DNA of 16,240 bases from Chloroflexota bacterium. Lineage in GTDB: Bacteria; Chloroflexota; Dehalococcoidia; GIF9; UBA5629. Location: the NCBI GenBank assembly GCA_016875975.1, contig VGOF01000010.1, positions 1-16,240 of the forward strand, read 5' to 3'. Within the stretch, counting starts at the first letter, position 1, and every line of letters starts with the position of its first letter. Below the pieces are notes generated by a model that saw only the letters and a list, made by a program, of their open reading frames with translations, did no database searches and was not told the DNA's origin. This document shows, in pieces, positions 6,544 through 12,936 of the stretch. The position numbers were made by a program, and so were the translations under genes.

Positions 6544-9342
6544 ATGAAAAGAACGACGCCCCCAATTGCCCTGCTAGCCCTGCTAGCCGTAGTTAGCCTC
6601 GTCGTTCCAGCACGTCCTGTCAACGCACTGGAAGCTGATTGGAACGGTGAATGGAGTACCAGTTGGACGATTATGGAATATGGTGCATTCAATACCTACC
6701 AGTTCGACATGACCTTCGTCCAATCGGGAAGCACAGTAAGCGGGACTTCCAATTATTACGGATGGAGTCTGAGCGGCACCGTATCAGGCAATACGCTGAC
6801 CGGCACCTGGTCAGCTCCTTCCAAACCGCCAATCATGGGACAGGCATCTCCGCACATCGCTGGCCAATTTCAGTTCACCCTGGATTCATCGGCAATGACT
6901 TTCCGGGGCATTTTCAAAGGCGAATATCACTATACCTGGGATGACCGCTTCGTGGTTACCGGAACAAGGAAAGGAACCGGGCCACCGCCATATGTCCCAC
7001 CTACGCCCACACCACCCTACGTCCCTCCCACACCACCTTACGTTCCGCCAACTCCAACACCACCATACATTCCACCTACTCCTACGCCTACGCCCATACC
7101 TACTCCAACCCCTACTCCAACCCCTACCCCTACGCCCACCCCACCTCCCACGCCGAGCACCGGTTGCCAGTTCACCGGAAAATGGGATACCGAATGGGGC
7201 GAAATGACTCTTACCCAGGTAGGCAACAGCCTCACCGGCAGCTACGACTACCACGGTGGCAAAATCGAAGGAACGGTTGACGGCACTACCGCCACCGGCA
7301 CCTGGAGTGAAGCGCCTTCGTACAAGCCTCCGCTGGATGCCGGCGATTTTACCTTCACCCTGTCTGCTGACTGCAAGTCGCTCAGCGGGAAGTGGCGCTA
7401 TGGCACCTGCGACTGGGATGGCGATATCACTGGAACGAGAGATGTACAACCGGTGCCCCCACCCCCACCGTTAACAGCCACCAATTGGGGTGGCACCTGG
7501 AACACAAACTGGGGCACCATGACACTGACACAGAGCGGTAACCAGGTAACCGGCACATACACGCATGACAACGGGAAATTTACTGGCACTGTATCTGGCA
7601 ACACGCTGATTGGCTGGTGGTCTGAAGCGCCTTCTTATAGTGAGCCTAAAGACGCTGGTGCCACGGAACTGACACTTTCAGCCGATGGCCAATCATTCAG
7701 TGGACGCTGGAAATACGGCAACACTGGCAGTTGGTACGAAAAGGGCTGGAGCGGGAAACGAATTAGCCAACAGCCACAACCGCAACCAAAGCCGCAGCCT
7801 ACCATCTCCCTCGACTGGAACGCGGACTGGACTACCGATTGGGGCGTGATGAAACTCACTCAGAGTGGCAACCAGGTAACAGGTAGCTACGAATTCAATG
7901 ATGGAAAAATCGAGGGCACAGTTGAAGGAAATGTGCTAGCTGGCACCTGGTCAAAATCACCTTCCTATACCGCACCCAAAGATGCCGGTACCTTCCAATT
8001 TACCCTATCAGCCGACGCCAGGTCTTTCACCGGTGATTGGAGATACGGTGATTGTGATTGGGATGGCGACTGGGATGGCGACATAGTTGAGCCGGATGTC
8101 ACACCTCAGCCTGCACCTGGAACAAACCAGCCTCCCATCGCATCTTTCTACACCATACCCCCCCTCCCCACCACCAGCGACACCATCATCGCTATAAGCA
8201 CATCTTCCGACCCCGATGGCGACAAACTGACATACTCATGGTACATAGATGGAGTCACCGCAGCCCAATTCAACAACCTGCCCTACTGCATCTGGTCGAA
8301 CCCCTCTCTAGGAATGCACACCATCCGCCTGGTGGTAAACGATGGCAAGAGAGCAGAAGTGGCATTCCAATCGCAGGTTACCGTAAGCCAGTCACCTCAG
8401 CCACAGCCGACGCCAGGTCCCACACCAGGCACAAACCGCCCCCCTGGCGCTTCTTTCTACACCACGCCCCCCTCACCCACAACCATCGACACCATCATGG
8501 CCATCAGCACCTCTACCGACCCGGATAATGACCCTCTAACTTACACCTGGACACGGGACGGGATTATGGCCAACGAATGCAATAATCTGTCTTACTGCGC
8601 CTGGGCAAATCCGCCAGTCGGAATCCACACCATCGGCCTCATGGTAAGCGATGGCAAGGGCGGCACGACTCCCTTCCAAGCGCAGATAACCGTAAGCCAG
8701 GCGCCACAACCTGCCCCGGGGCCGACGCCCGGGCCAACGCCAGGCCCAACCCCCGGTGTTAACAATCCACCCAAGGCAGCGTTCGTAATCCAGCCACCAC
8801 AGCCCGAAGCAGGTGATGACATAAAGGTCATCAGCCAATCAACCGACCCTGACGGCGACGAACTCGGTCACGCATGGTACCTTGATGGACAACTCCTAAG
8901 CGAATACACAGATTCAACAAGCTGGAAATGGAAGAAGCCTCAGGTGGGTGGACACGTCATGCGCCTTGAGGTGAATGACGGCAAGGGAGGAAAAGACACT
9001 GCATCAAAGAAAATCAAAATTATCGGGGAAGCCAAGCCTGATGGACAGGACGGCTCAGGAATAGTGATAACACTGCCCAAGTGCTTCATCGCCACCGCAG
9101 CCTACGGCAGCCCAACAGCGCAGGAACTGGATACCTTGCGGGCATTCCGCGACCAGGTGCTATTGCACAGCAAGGCTGGCACTGTCTTTGTCGAATTCTA
9201 CTATCAGACCAGCCCGCCAATTGCTGCCTTCATCGCCTCACATGAAACGGTCAGGACGCTAGTAAGAGAAGTAGTATTGAACCCCATTGTCTTTGTGGTC
9301 AAGCAAACACAAACCTTCTGGAATAAAGATACCGGGAAGTAG
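6544..9342 (+). CDS. Large exported modular protein: four W-G-W repeat modules, three PKD-like domains, C-terminal CFI box
   Basis: The chosen ATG at 6544 has AGAAGGAGCCCC before it and yields a clear signal peptide (residues 1-28, cleavage after VNA), giving 932 residues. The in-frame TTG at 6490 would put 18 polar residues before the signal and is rejected. Layout: module 1 (about 31-145, divergent); Pro/Thr linker with PYVPPTP and TP repeats (147-205); modules 2 (208-304), 3 (313-420) and 4 (424-515), each with the pattern W.G.W...WG.M.LTQSGN..TG.Y....GKI.GTV.GN...GTWSE.PSY..P.DAG...TLSAD..S..G.WRYG; PKD-like domains at 528-615, 631-718 and 740-829 (SDPDGD..TYSW, VNDGK); PGPTPG linker repeats; and a terminal domain from 847 beginning CFIATAAYGS, a known C-terminal box of bacterial surface proteins. 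It is exported and probably surface-attached. Modules look like all-beta meanders, reminiscent of avidin- or lipocalin-like barrels (inference). Ligand unknown. The next gene carries the same modules. Confidence 0.85.
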   Translation: MKRTTPPIALLALLAVVSLVVPARPVNALEADWNGEWSTSWTIMEYGAFNTYQFDMTFVQSGSTVSGTSNYYGWSLSGTVSGNTLTGTWSAPSKPPIMGQASPHIAGQFQFTLDSSAMTFRGIFKGEYHYTWDDRFVVTGTRKGTGPPPYVPPTPTPPYVPPTPPYVPPTPTPPYIPPTPTPTPIPTPTPTPTPTPTPTPPPTPSTGCQFTGKWDTEWGEMTLTQVGNSLTGSYDYHGGKIEGTVDGTTATGTWSEAPSYKPPLDAGDFTFTLSADCKSLSGKWRYGTCDWDGDITGTRDVQPVPPPPPLTATNWGGTWNTNWGTMTLTQSGNQVTGTYTHDNGKFTGTVSGNTLIGWWSEAPSYSEPKDAGATELTLSADGQSFSGRWKYGNTGSWYEKGWSGKRISQQPQPQPKPQPTISLDWNADWTTDWGVMKLTQSGNQVTGSYEFNDGKIEGTVEGNVLAGTWSKSPSYTAPKDAGTFQFTLSADARSFTGDWRYGDCDWDGDWDGDIVEPDVTPQPAPGTNQPPIASFYTIPPLPTTSDTIIAISTSSDPDGDKLTYSWYIDGVTAAQFNNLPYCIWSNPSLGMHTIRLVVNDGKRAEVAFQSQVTVSQSPQPQPTPGPTPGTNRPPGASFYTTPPSPTTIDTIMAISTSTDPDNDPLTYTWTRDGIMANECNNLSYCAWANPPVGIHTIGLMVSDGKGGTTPFQAQITVSQAPQPAPGPTPGPTPGPTPGVNNPPKAAFVIQPPQPEAGDDIKVISQSTDPDGDELGHAWYLDGQLLSEYTDSTSWKWKKPQVGGHVMRLEVNDGKGGKDTASKKIKIIGEAKPDGQDGSGIVITLPKCFIATAAYGSPTAQELDTLRAFRDQVLLHSKAGTVFVEFYYQTSPPIAAFIASHETVRTLVREVVLNPIVFVVKQTQTFWNKDTGK
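6982..7158 (+). repeat. Pro/Thr/Tyr low-complexity linker repeat
   Basis: This stretch encodes residues 147-205 of the large exported protein: several PPYVPPTP units followed by a TPTP run (about 7072-7143) in near-regular CCT/CCC/CCA-ACT/ACC codons. It forms a stiff extended spacer between module 1 and modules 2-4. On the opposite strand it reads as a GVGVGV run, which is not a real protein. The repeat is likely prone to length change by slippage. Confidence 0.85.
7164..8097 (+). repeat. Tandem array of three protein-coding repeat modules (2-4) within the large exported protein
   Basis: Three copies of about 290-320 bases start near 7165 (GCQFTGKW), 7480 (ATNWGGTW) and 7813 (LDWNADW). They share W-x-x-x-W...WG.M.LTQSGN and the GTWSEAPSY...DAG block. 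The copies are diverged at DNA level but still show matching stretches, for example GGCAACCAGGTAAC near 7867-7880. A related set of four modules occurs in the next gene, so the array probably arose by internal duplication before or with gene duplication. Confidence 0.75.
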
Positions 9343-9353
9343 CTGAAAAAGGC

Positions 9354-9382
9354 TTGACGGATTAGGACACAGTGGCTACTAT
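9354..9382 (+). promoter_or_regulatory. Predicted promoter for the modular lipoprotein gene
   Basis: TTGACG (9354-9359, five of six to consensus) and TACTAT (9377-9382, four of six) are separated by 17 bases. The start site would be near 9389, giving a leader of about 47 bases with TAGGAGGTTTGTGTA before the ATG at 9436. This suggests the lipoprotein is transcribed on its own as well as by read-through. Consensus match only. Confidence 0.45.
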
Positions 9383-9435
9383 GCACAAGGCATGATGCTA
9401 CGTGCTGATTTTATGAACCATAGGAGGTTTGTGTA

Positions 9436-10995
9436 ATGACTAGGACTATTCTCAGGTTATGCTTGACTCTGCTGCTGGTTACCGTCTTGCTCCTCCCAGT
9501 TACCGGATGTATTAAAATTGTAAAGCCGGATGGGAAACAGGCCACAGGTGGCCAGGCTGACAACACAGCACCAACACCACTGCCTGAAAAGCCGCCAGGT
9601 GGCCAGGCTAAAGCCACACCTACTCCTACTCCCACACCTACTCCCACTCCTACGCCTACTCCCACGCCAACCCCAACGCCAACCCCTACCCCCCAACCAG
9701 GGCCTGTTGCCAACTGGACGGGTACCTGGCAGTGCGCTACCTGGGGAAAGTTGTACCTTACACAGACAGGCAACAACGTGACAGGATGGTACGACTGGGA
9801 CAACGGTAAAATCACTGCCTCTGCCACAGGGGCTACTTTGGTGGGCACATGGTCGGAAGCACCAACATTTAATCCGCCAGACGACTCTGGCGATTTGCAA
9901 TTCAACCTGTCTGCAAATGGCAATTCTTTCAGCGGCCAATGGCGCTACGGTACCTCAGGTGATTGGGACGGCGCCTGGAATTGCACCAGGGTAAGTTCAG
10001 CCCAACCACCCAACCCTACCTCACAACCCAGCCAACCCACACAGCCTACCCAGCCAACGCCGCTGGCTAACTGGACGGGTACCTGGCAATGTGGCAGCTA
10101 CAAGATGTACCTATCCCAGACAGGCAATCAGGTGACCGGTTGGTATGACTATAACAACCGGGATATCCAGGGCTATGCCACTGGAAATACACTCGCCGGT
10201 ACCTGGTCTGAGTCTCAAGCAAATTCAGGCGATTTCCAGTTAACCATGTCGTCAGATGGAAAGTCCTTTACGGGCTACTACCGCACGGGTTCTTCAGGAG
10301 CATGGACTGGTAGCTGGTCTTGCACCAGAACAAGCACTGCCCAACCACCCAGTAAGCCCACACCACAAAGTCAGCAACAACCAGCGCCGCCGGTCAACTG
10401 GACCGGTACCTGGGAATGTGGAGAGACCAAACTGTACCTAACCCAGACAGGCAACCAGGTATCAGCATGGTTCAGTCTTACCGATGCTCAGATACAGGCT
10501 CATGCCACCGGGAATACGCTAGCTGGGACATGGAGTTCGCCTTTATCAAAACCGACGGAAATACAATTCACGATGTTGGCAGATGGCAACACCTGCGAGG
10601 GTCGCCTACTTATGGTTGCATCTGGTGAATGGATACGGAGATGGACATGTAGCAGAACAAGTACTGCCCAACCACCAAGTAGTCAACCCCAACCAGCACC
10701 GGTGGCTAACTGGGGTGGTTCCTGGCTCTGCGGCTCCTGGGGGAGGTTAAATCTCTCCCAGTCCGGCAACACTGTAACCGGGACTTATACCTACCAGGGA
10801 GGCAAGTTTGAGGGCTACGCGCAAGAAAATACCCTGGTGGGCAAATGGTCTGAGCAGCCGACATACCTGCCACCCGACGATGCCGGAGATGTGCGATTCG
10901 AAATGTCGGCAGACGGCAATTCCTTCACCGGTAACTGGTGTTACGGCTCCAAATTCACCTGGGACGGTACCTGGAATGGCACCAGGGACCAGTAG
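9436..10995 (+). CDS. Modular lipoprotein with four W-G-W repeat modules
   Basis: 519 residues. The start ATG follows TAGGAGGTTTGTGTA. Residues 1-24 form a lipoprotein signal (TVLLLPVTGC) with the lipobox VTGC, so Cys25 would be lipid-modified and the protein anchored to the outer face of the membrane. Residues 61-84 are a TPTP spacer that would lift the rest from the membrane. Four modules follow at about 90-190, 211-304, 320-411 and 424-519, each starting NWTGTW or NWGGSW and carrying L.L.QTGN.V.GWY, GNTLAGTWSE, a S.DG.SF.G block and a closing WSCTR-like strand. In modules 1-3 a Cys follows the first tryptophan pair (TWQC, TWEC) and another sits in the last strand (WNCTR, WSCTR, WTCSR), suggesting one disulfide per module. 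Linkers contain the repeated text STAQPP. It lacks the PKD and CFI parts of its neighbour. It is probably a surface binding or scaffold protein; the ligand is unknown. Confidence 0.85.
   Translation: MTRTILRLCLTLLLVTVLLLPVTGCIKIVKPDGKQATGGQADNTAPTPLPEKPPGGQAKATPTPTPTPTPTPTPTPTPTPTPTPTPQPGPVANWTGTWQCATWGKLYLTQTGNNVTGWYDWDNGKITASATGATLVGTWSEAPTFNPPDDSGDLQFNLSANGNSFSGQWRYGTSGDWDGAWNCTRVSSAQPPNPTSQPSQPTQPTQPTPLANWTGTWQCGSYKMYLSQTGNQVTGWYDYNNRDIQGYATGNTLAGTWSESQANSGDFQLTMSSDGKSFTGYYRTGSSGAWTGSWSCTRTSTAQPPSKPTPQSQQQPAPPVNWTGTWECGETKLYLTQTGNQVSAWFSLTDAQIQAHATGNTLAGTWSSPLSKPTEIQFTMLADGNTCEGRLLMVASGEWIRRWTCSRTSTAQPPSSQPQPAPVANWGGSWLCGSWGRLNLSQSGNTVTGTYTYQGGKFEGYAQENTLVGKWSEQPTYLPPDDAGDVRFEMSADGNSFTGNWCYGSKFTWDGTWNGTRDQ
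9545..9609 (+). repeat. 14-bp direct repeat encoding GGQA
   Basis: CAGGTGGCCAGGCT occurs at 9545-9558 and again at 9596-9609, both in the same frame (GGQA), framing the short polar segment between the lipidated N-terminus and the TP spacer. It is probably a trace of local duplication. Confidence 0.7.
9616..9687 (+). repeat. TP-coding low-complexity repeat
   Basis: Twelve consecutive Thr-Pro pairs (residues 61-84 of the lipoprotein) are coded by hexamer-like ACTCCT/ACTCCC/ACGCCT/ACGCCA units. It matches the type of spacer in the upstream gene at about 7072-7143 closely enough for recombination between the two to be conceivable. The function is an extended spacer outside the cell. Confidence 0.85.
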
Positions 10996-11076
10996 CTAGC
11001 TTTGTTCCTGCGACTGGCAGATGGGGCAGCAGGCTCTTGTGCCATAACGCGCCGGCTGAGGGCATGGCAATTCCAT
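10996..11076 (-). CDS. Doubtful 26-residue Cys-rich mini-ORF (zinc-ribbon-like)
   Basis: The minus strand from an ATG at 11074-11076 to TAG at 10996-10998 encodes 26 residues beginning MELPCPQPARYG and ending ACCPICQSQEQS. The CP.......CCPIC pattern resembles a short zinc-binding knuckle. It is not long enough for a known family, and the ribosome binding site (TTAGGGCT) is poor. It may be a real micro-peptide, the tail of a decayed gene, or chance. It is reported because the 314-base gap here otherwise holds only the palindromic repeat. Confidence 0.15.
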   Translation of the reverse strand: MELPCPQPARYGTRACCPICQSQEQS

Positions 11077-11081
11077 AGCCC

Positions 11082-11275
11082 TAACTGTCATTGCAAGTGG
11101 CTGTCCGAAAATTAAATTGTCATCGCGAGGAGTCCTTCAGCGGAAGGACGACGTGGCGATCTCTGCCGAGGCAGGTATTATCGCCATGAGGAGATTGCCA
11201 CGGCACTTCGTGCCTCGCAACGACAAAAGTCTCGCATTGTTATTTTCAGACATCCTCGTGGCAATCTCATAGTTG
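11082..11275. repeat. Composite palindromic intergenic repeat (MITE/REP-like)
   Basis: The core is 11117-11226: it begins TTGTCATCGCGAGG and ends CCTCGCAACGACAA, reverse complements at 12 of 14 positions. Inside it, GTGGCGATCTC (11153-11163) is mirrored by GAGATTGCCAC (11191-11201) with one mismatch, and AGTCCTTC-AGC-GGAAGGAC (from 11131) forms its own small hairpin. Outside the core, TGTCCGAAAATTAA (11102-11115) is mirrored by GTTATTTTCAGACA (11239-11252), 11 of 14. A further TGTCATTGCAAG fragment lies at 11087-11098. The layout is a nest of inverted repeats without any coding capacity, like the dispersed GCGAGGAG-type elements known from many anaerobe genomes. It would fold into a long cruciform or RNA hairpin and may separate the lipoprotein gene from the GNAT gene transcriptionally. 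Confidence 0.7.
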
Positions 11276-11309
11276 AAGGACATCTTTCAATCGGGATAGC
11301 AAATACAGA

Positions 11310-12128
11310 ATGAAACATTCACTGAGCGAAGCTGATTTGCTGAGGCTGGCTGACCTCAACCGCGTCGAGTTCTGGTGCGATAGCTCGGACTGGATTCCTA
11401 ATTCGGAGGTCTTCAAAGCGCAAGATACTGTGCTAATCAACTCAGCCCTGGACTTCCCCGGCTGCAATTTCGCATTCAACCTGGCAGTCGGGTCACACGA
11501 AAGCCCCGAGGATTTCCTGAGTCGAGTAAAGAGCTTCTTCTCCCAGCGCAAGCGAGCATTTTCACTTCAGCTTCGAGGCCGCCATGACCAGGCCATCATC
11601 CAACACTGTAGGGACAATAAGGTGTTCCTGGTCGGAGAGTCGCCGGGAATGGTGCTCGATGAGCCTATAAAGGGAGGGACAACACCAGCAGGGGCTAAGC
11701 TGGTTTGGGTGCAAAATGAGAAGGAGTTGCAGGGCTTCAAGGAGGTGGTCACAGAGGCTTATCAGGACCTGGCTTTTCCCAAAGAGGTCAGCGAAAGCTA
11801 CTTCTCTCATGCCCGGAGGGTGCTCGGCCCACACCTGGTCATGGCGGTAGTATTTTTTCAAGGAGAACCGTCCTCCACTGCCCTGGCTATGCTCTCCCAC
11901 GGCATCGCCGGCATTTACTGGGTAGGCACCGTGAACAAGGCACGGGGCAAGGGATTGGCAGAATACTGCACTCGCCAGGTGGGTAACGCTGCCTTTGAGC
12001 TTGGTGCACGGAAAGTTGTGCTTCAAGCCAGCCAGTTCGGCGAGCCTATTTATCGCAAGATGGGTTACCGTGAGTTCACCAGATATCCCTGGTTCATCTG
12101 CTCCAGCAAACAGACGCAAGCGCGCTAA
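11310..12128 (+). CDS. GNAT-family N-acetyltransferase
   Basis: 272 residues. The C-terminal half (about 130-265) is a GNAT domain: it begins LVWVQNEKELQGFKEVV, has AGIYWVGTVNKARGKGLAEY with the acetyl-CoA pyrophosphate loop (Arg212-Gly213-Lys214-Gly215), a helix NAAFELGARKVVLQAS and the closing PIYRKMGYREFTRYPWF typical of motif B. It would transfer an acetyl group from acetyl-CoA to an unidentified amine in the cytoplasm. The N-terminal 120 residues (SLSEADLLRLADLNRVEFWC and on) are not typical GNAT and may be a degenerate second GNAT lobe or a substrate domain, as in two-domain members. The ATG at 11310 has only a weak ribosome binding site (GGGATAGC, about 11 bases away). It is convergent with the TetR gene, with 32 bases between the stops. 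No link to neighbouring pathways is visible. Confidence 0.8.
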   Translation: MKHSLSEADLLRLADLNRVEFWCDSSDWIPNSEVFKAQDTVLINSALDFPGCNFAFNLAVGSHESPEDFLSRVKSFFSQRKRAFSLQLRGRHDQAIIQHCRDNKVFLVGESPGMVLDEPIKGGTTPAGAKLVWVQNEKELQGFKEVVTEAYQDLAFPKEVSESYFSHARRVLGPHLVMAVVFFQGEPSSTALAMLSHGIAGIYWVGTVNKARGKGLAEYCTRQVGNAAFELGARKVVLQASQFGEPIYRKMGYREFTRYPWFICSSKQTQAR

Positions 12129-12139
12129 AAAGTCAATTA

Positions 12140-12164
12140 GTGATAATACTGCTCAACTTATCAC
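12140..12164. terminator. Possible bidirectional terminator hairpin between convergent genes
   Basis: GTGATAA (12140-12146) and TTATCAC (12158-12164) are perfect reverse complements around an 11-base loop. The stem can be extended outward imperfectly (TCAATTA against AACTGA). It lies between the GNAT stop and the TetR stop and slightly overlaps the latter. The stem is AT-rich and lacks a clear T-run, so terminator function is uncertain. Confidence 0.4.
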
Positions 12165-12793
12165 AACTGAGACAGGGAAGATGGTGGATTGCCCCTTAAC
12201 TGGCGGCACAGGAGGACGCCCAAACGATGCATGTGCCGCCGGACTTCCTCCTCTTTGCGGCCGGGATATCTCCGAAAGCTGATAAGTATGCCATTGAGAC
12301 CGGCAAAAAAGGCATGAGCCAATAGGCGCGTGTTGCCACCTGCGCCTCCCTTCTTAAAAGCCCTTTCGAATATGTCCATCATGGCACGTTCCGTCCTGTT
12401 CAGTTTCTCCAGCGACTCAGGATTCAGTTCCGCGTAAAGCATGAAATGTGCCATCATCCTGAAATACGCGTCCTGCTCGATGAAATAATCTAGATAACTC
12501 AGTGCAATGCTCTCCATCACCTCGTCAGGCATTGCCTCACTGATGGTCTTTTCAAACATCTCGTGCATGTCGCCGACACGGCGCAGATAAGTCTCCACGA
12601 ATAGCGTCTCCTGGTCAGGGAAATACGTGTAAATCGAGGCTGCCGAAATGCCCGCCTCCCTTGCAATGCGTCGCATGTTCACCTCGGTAAAAGGTGTCGA
12701 GGCAAACACCCTCTCCGCCGCATCAAGAATGATGCACCGTCGACGTTCCCGTTCTTCCTTCTTTAGCCTGGCAAAAGCGTTCTTGCTTTTCAT
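12161..12793 (-). CDS. TetR-family transcriptional regulator
   Basis: 210 residues, normal for TetR. After a basic N-terminus (RLKKEERERRR), residues 20-66 form the DNA-binding domain: ILDAAERVFASTPFTEVNMR, then the helix-turn-helix IAREAGISAASIYTYFPDQE, the most conserved TetR signature. Residues 70-205 are the helical ligand and dimer domain (for example SIALSYLDYFIEQDAYFRMM), which does not reveal the ligand. It acts as a dimer binding a palindrome and lets go on ligand binding. It is divergent from the glycyl radical enzyme gene, and a 13-bp palindrome lies between them, so it very likely represses itself and that operon. The ATG at 12793 has AGCAGGA close before it, a tight spacing but the only start that keeps the basic N-terminus. 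Confidence 0.92.
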   Translation of the reverse strand: MKSKNAFARLKKEERERRRCIILDAAERVFASTPFTEVNMRRIAREAGISAASIYTYFPDQETLFVETYLRRVGDMHEMFEKTISEAMPDEVMESIALSYLDYFIEQDAYFRMMAHFMLYAELNPESLEKLNRTERAMMDIFERAFKKGGAGGNTRLLAHAFFAGLNGILISFRRYPGRKEEEVRRHMHRLGVLLCRQLRGNPPSSLSQL

Positions 12794-12843
12794 TCCTGCT
12801 TCACCATGATCCCCAGAAACCTGCCGCCAAATACCACTGTCCC

Positions 12844-12873
12844 TTGACTACAGTGAACAGCGTATTATATACT
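12844..12873 (+). promoter_or_regulatory. Predicted promoter of the glycyl radical enzyme operon
   Basis: TTGACT (12844-12849, five of six) and TATACT (12868-12873, five of six) are separated by 18 bases. Transcription would start near 12880, inside the palindrome, and give a leader of about 57 bases ending in GTGAGGAGGTAAACCG before the ATG at 12937. The overlap with the palindrome implies repression by occlusion. Confidence 0.55.
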
Positions 12874-12892
12874 GAACATTGTTCACAACAGT
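12864..12892 (-). promoter_or_regulatory. Predicted promoter of the TetR gene
   Basis: On the minus strand a perfect TATAAT occupies 12864-12869. A poor -35 (ACTGTT, 12887-12892) lies 17 bases upstream. The start site would be near 12857, giving a leader of about 64 bases. It overlaps the same palindrome as the plus-strand promoter, as expected for autoregulation. Confidence 0.4.
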
Positions 12893-12895
12893 ATA
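12868..12895. promoter_or_regulatory. Predicted TetR operator (nested palindrome)
   Basis: TGAACA-T-TGTTCA (12873-12885) is a perfect 13-bp palindrome. Around it TATACTG (12868-12874) and CAGTATA (12889-12895) form a second, offset inverted repeat. A lone TGAACA half-site occurs at 12854-12859. The location between divergent TetR and glycyl radical enzyme genes, overlapping both predicted promoters, makes this the obvious binding site. The regulator is assigned by position only. Confidence 0.65.
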
Positions 12896-12936
12896 TCACA
12901 TCCAGCAGCAAAACGCTGAGGTGAGGAGGTAAACCG

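Noticed and set aside
7038..7235. Minus-strand GVGVGV-rich ORFs here and at 9411-9923
   Set aside because: They are shadows of the TP-coding repeats; the Gly-Val runs are the reverse complement of Thr/Pro codons.
9616..9687. CRISPR-like or minisatellite array
   Set aside because: The units are hexamers coding Thr-Pro in frame within a conserved gene, with no spacers.
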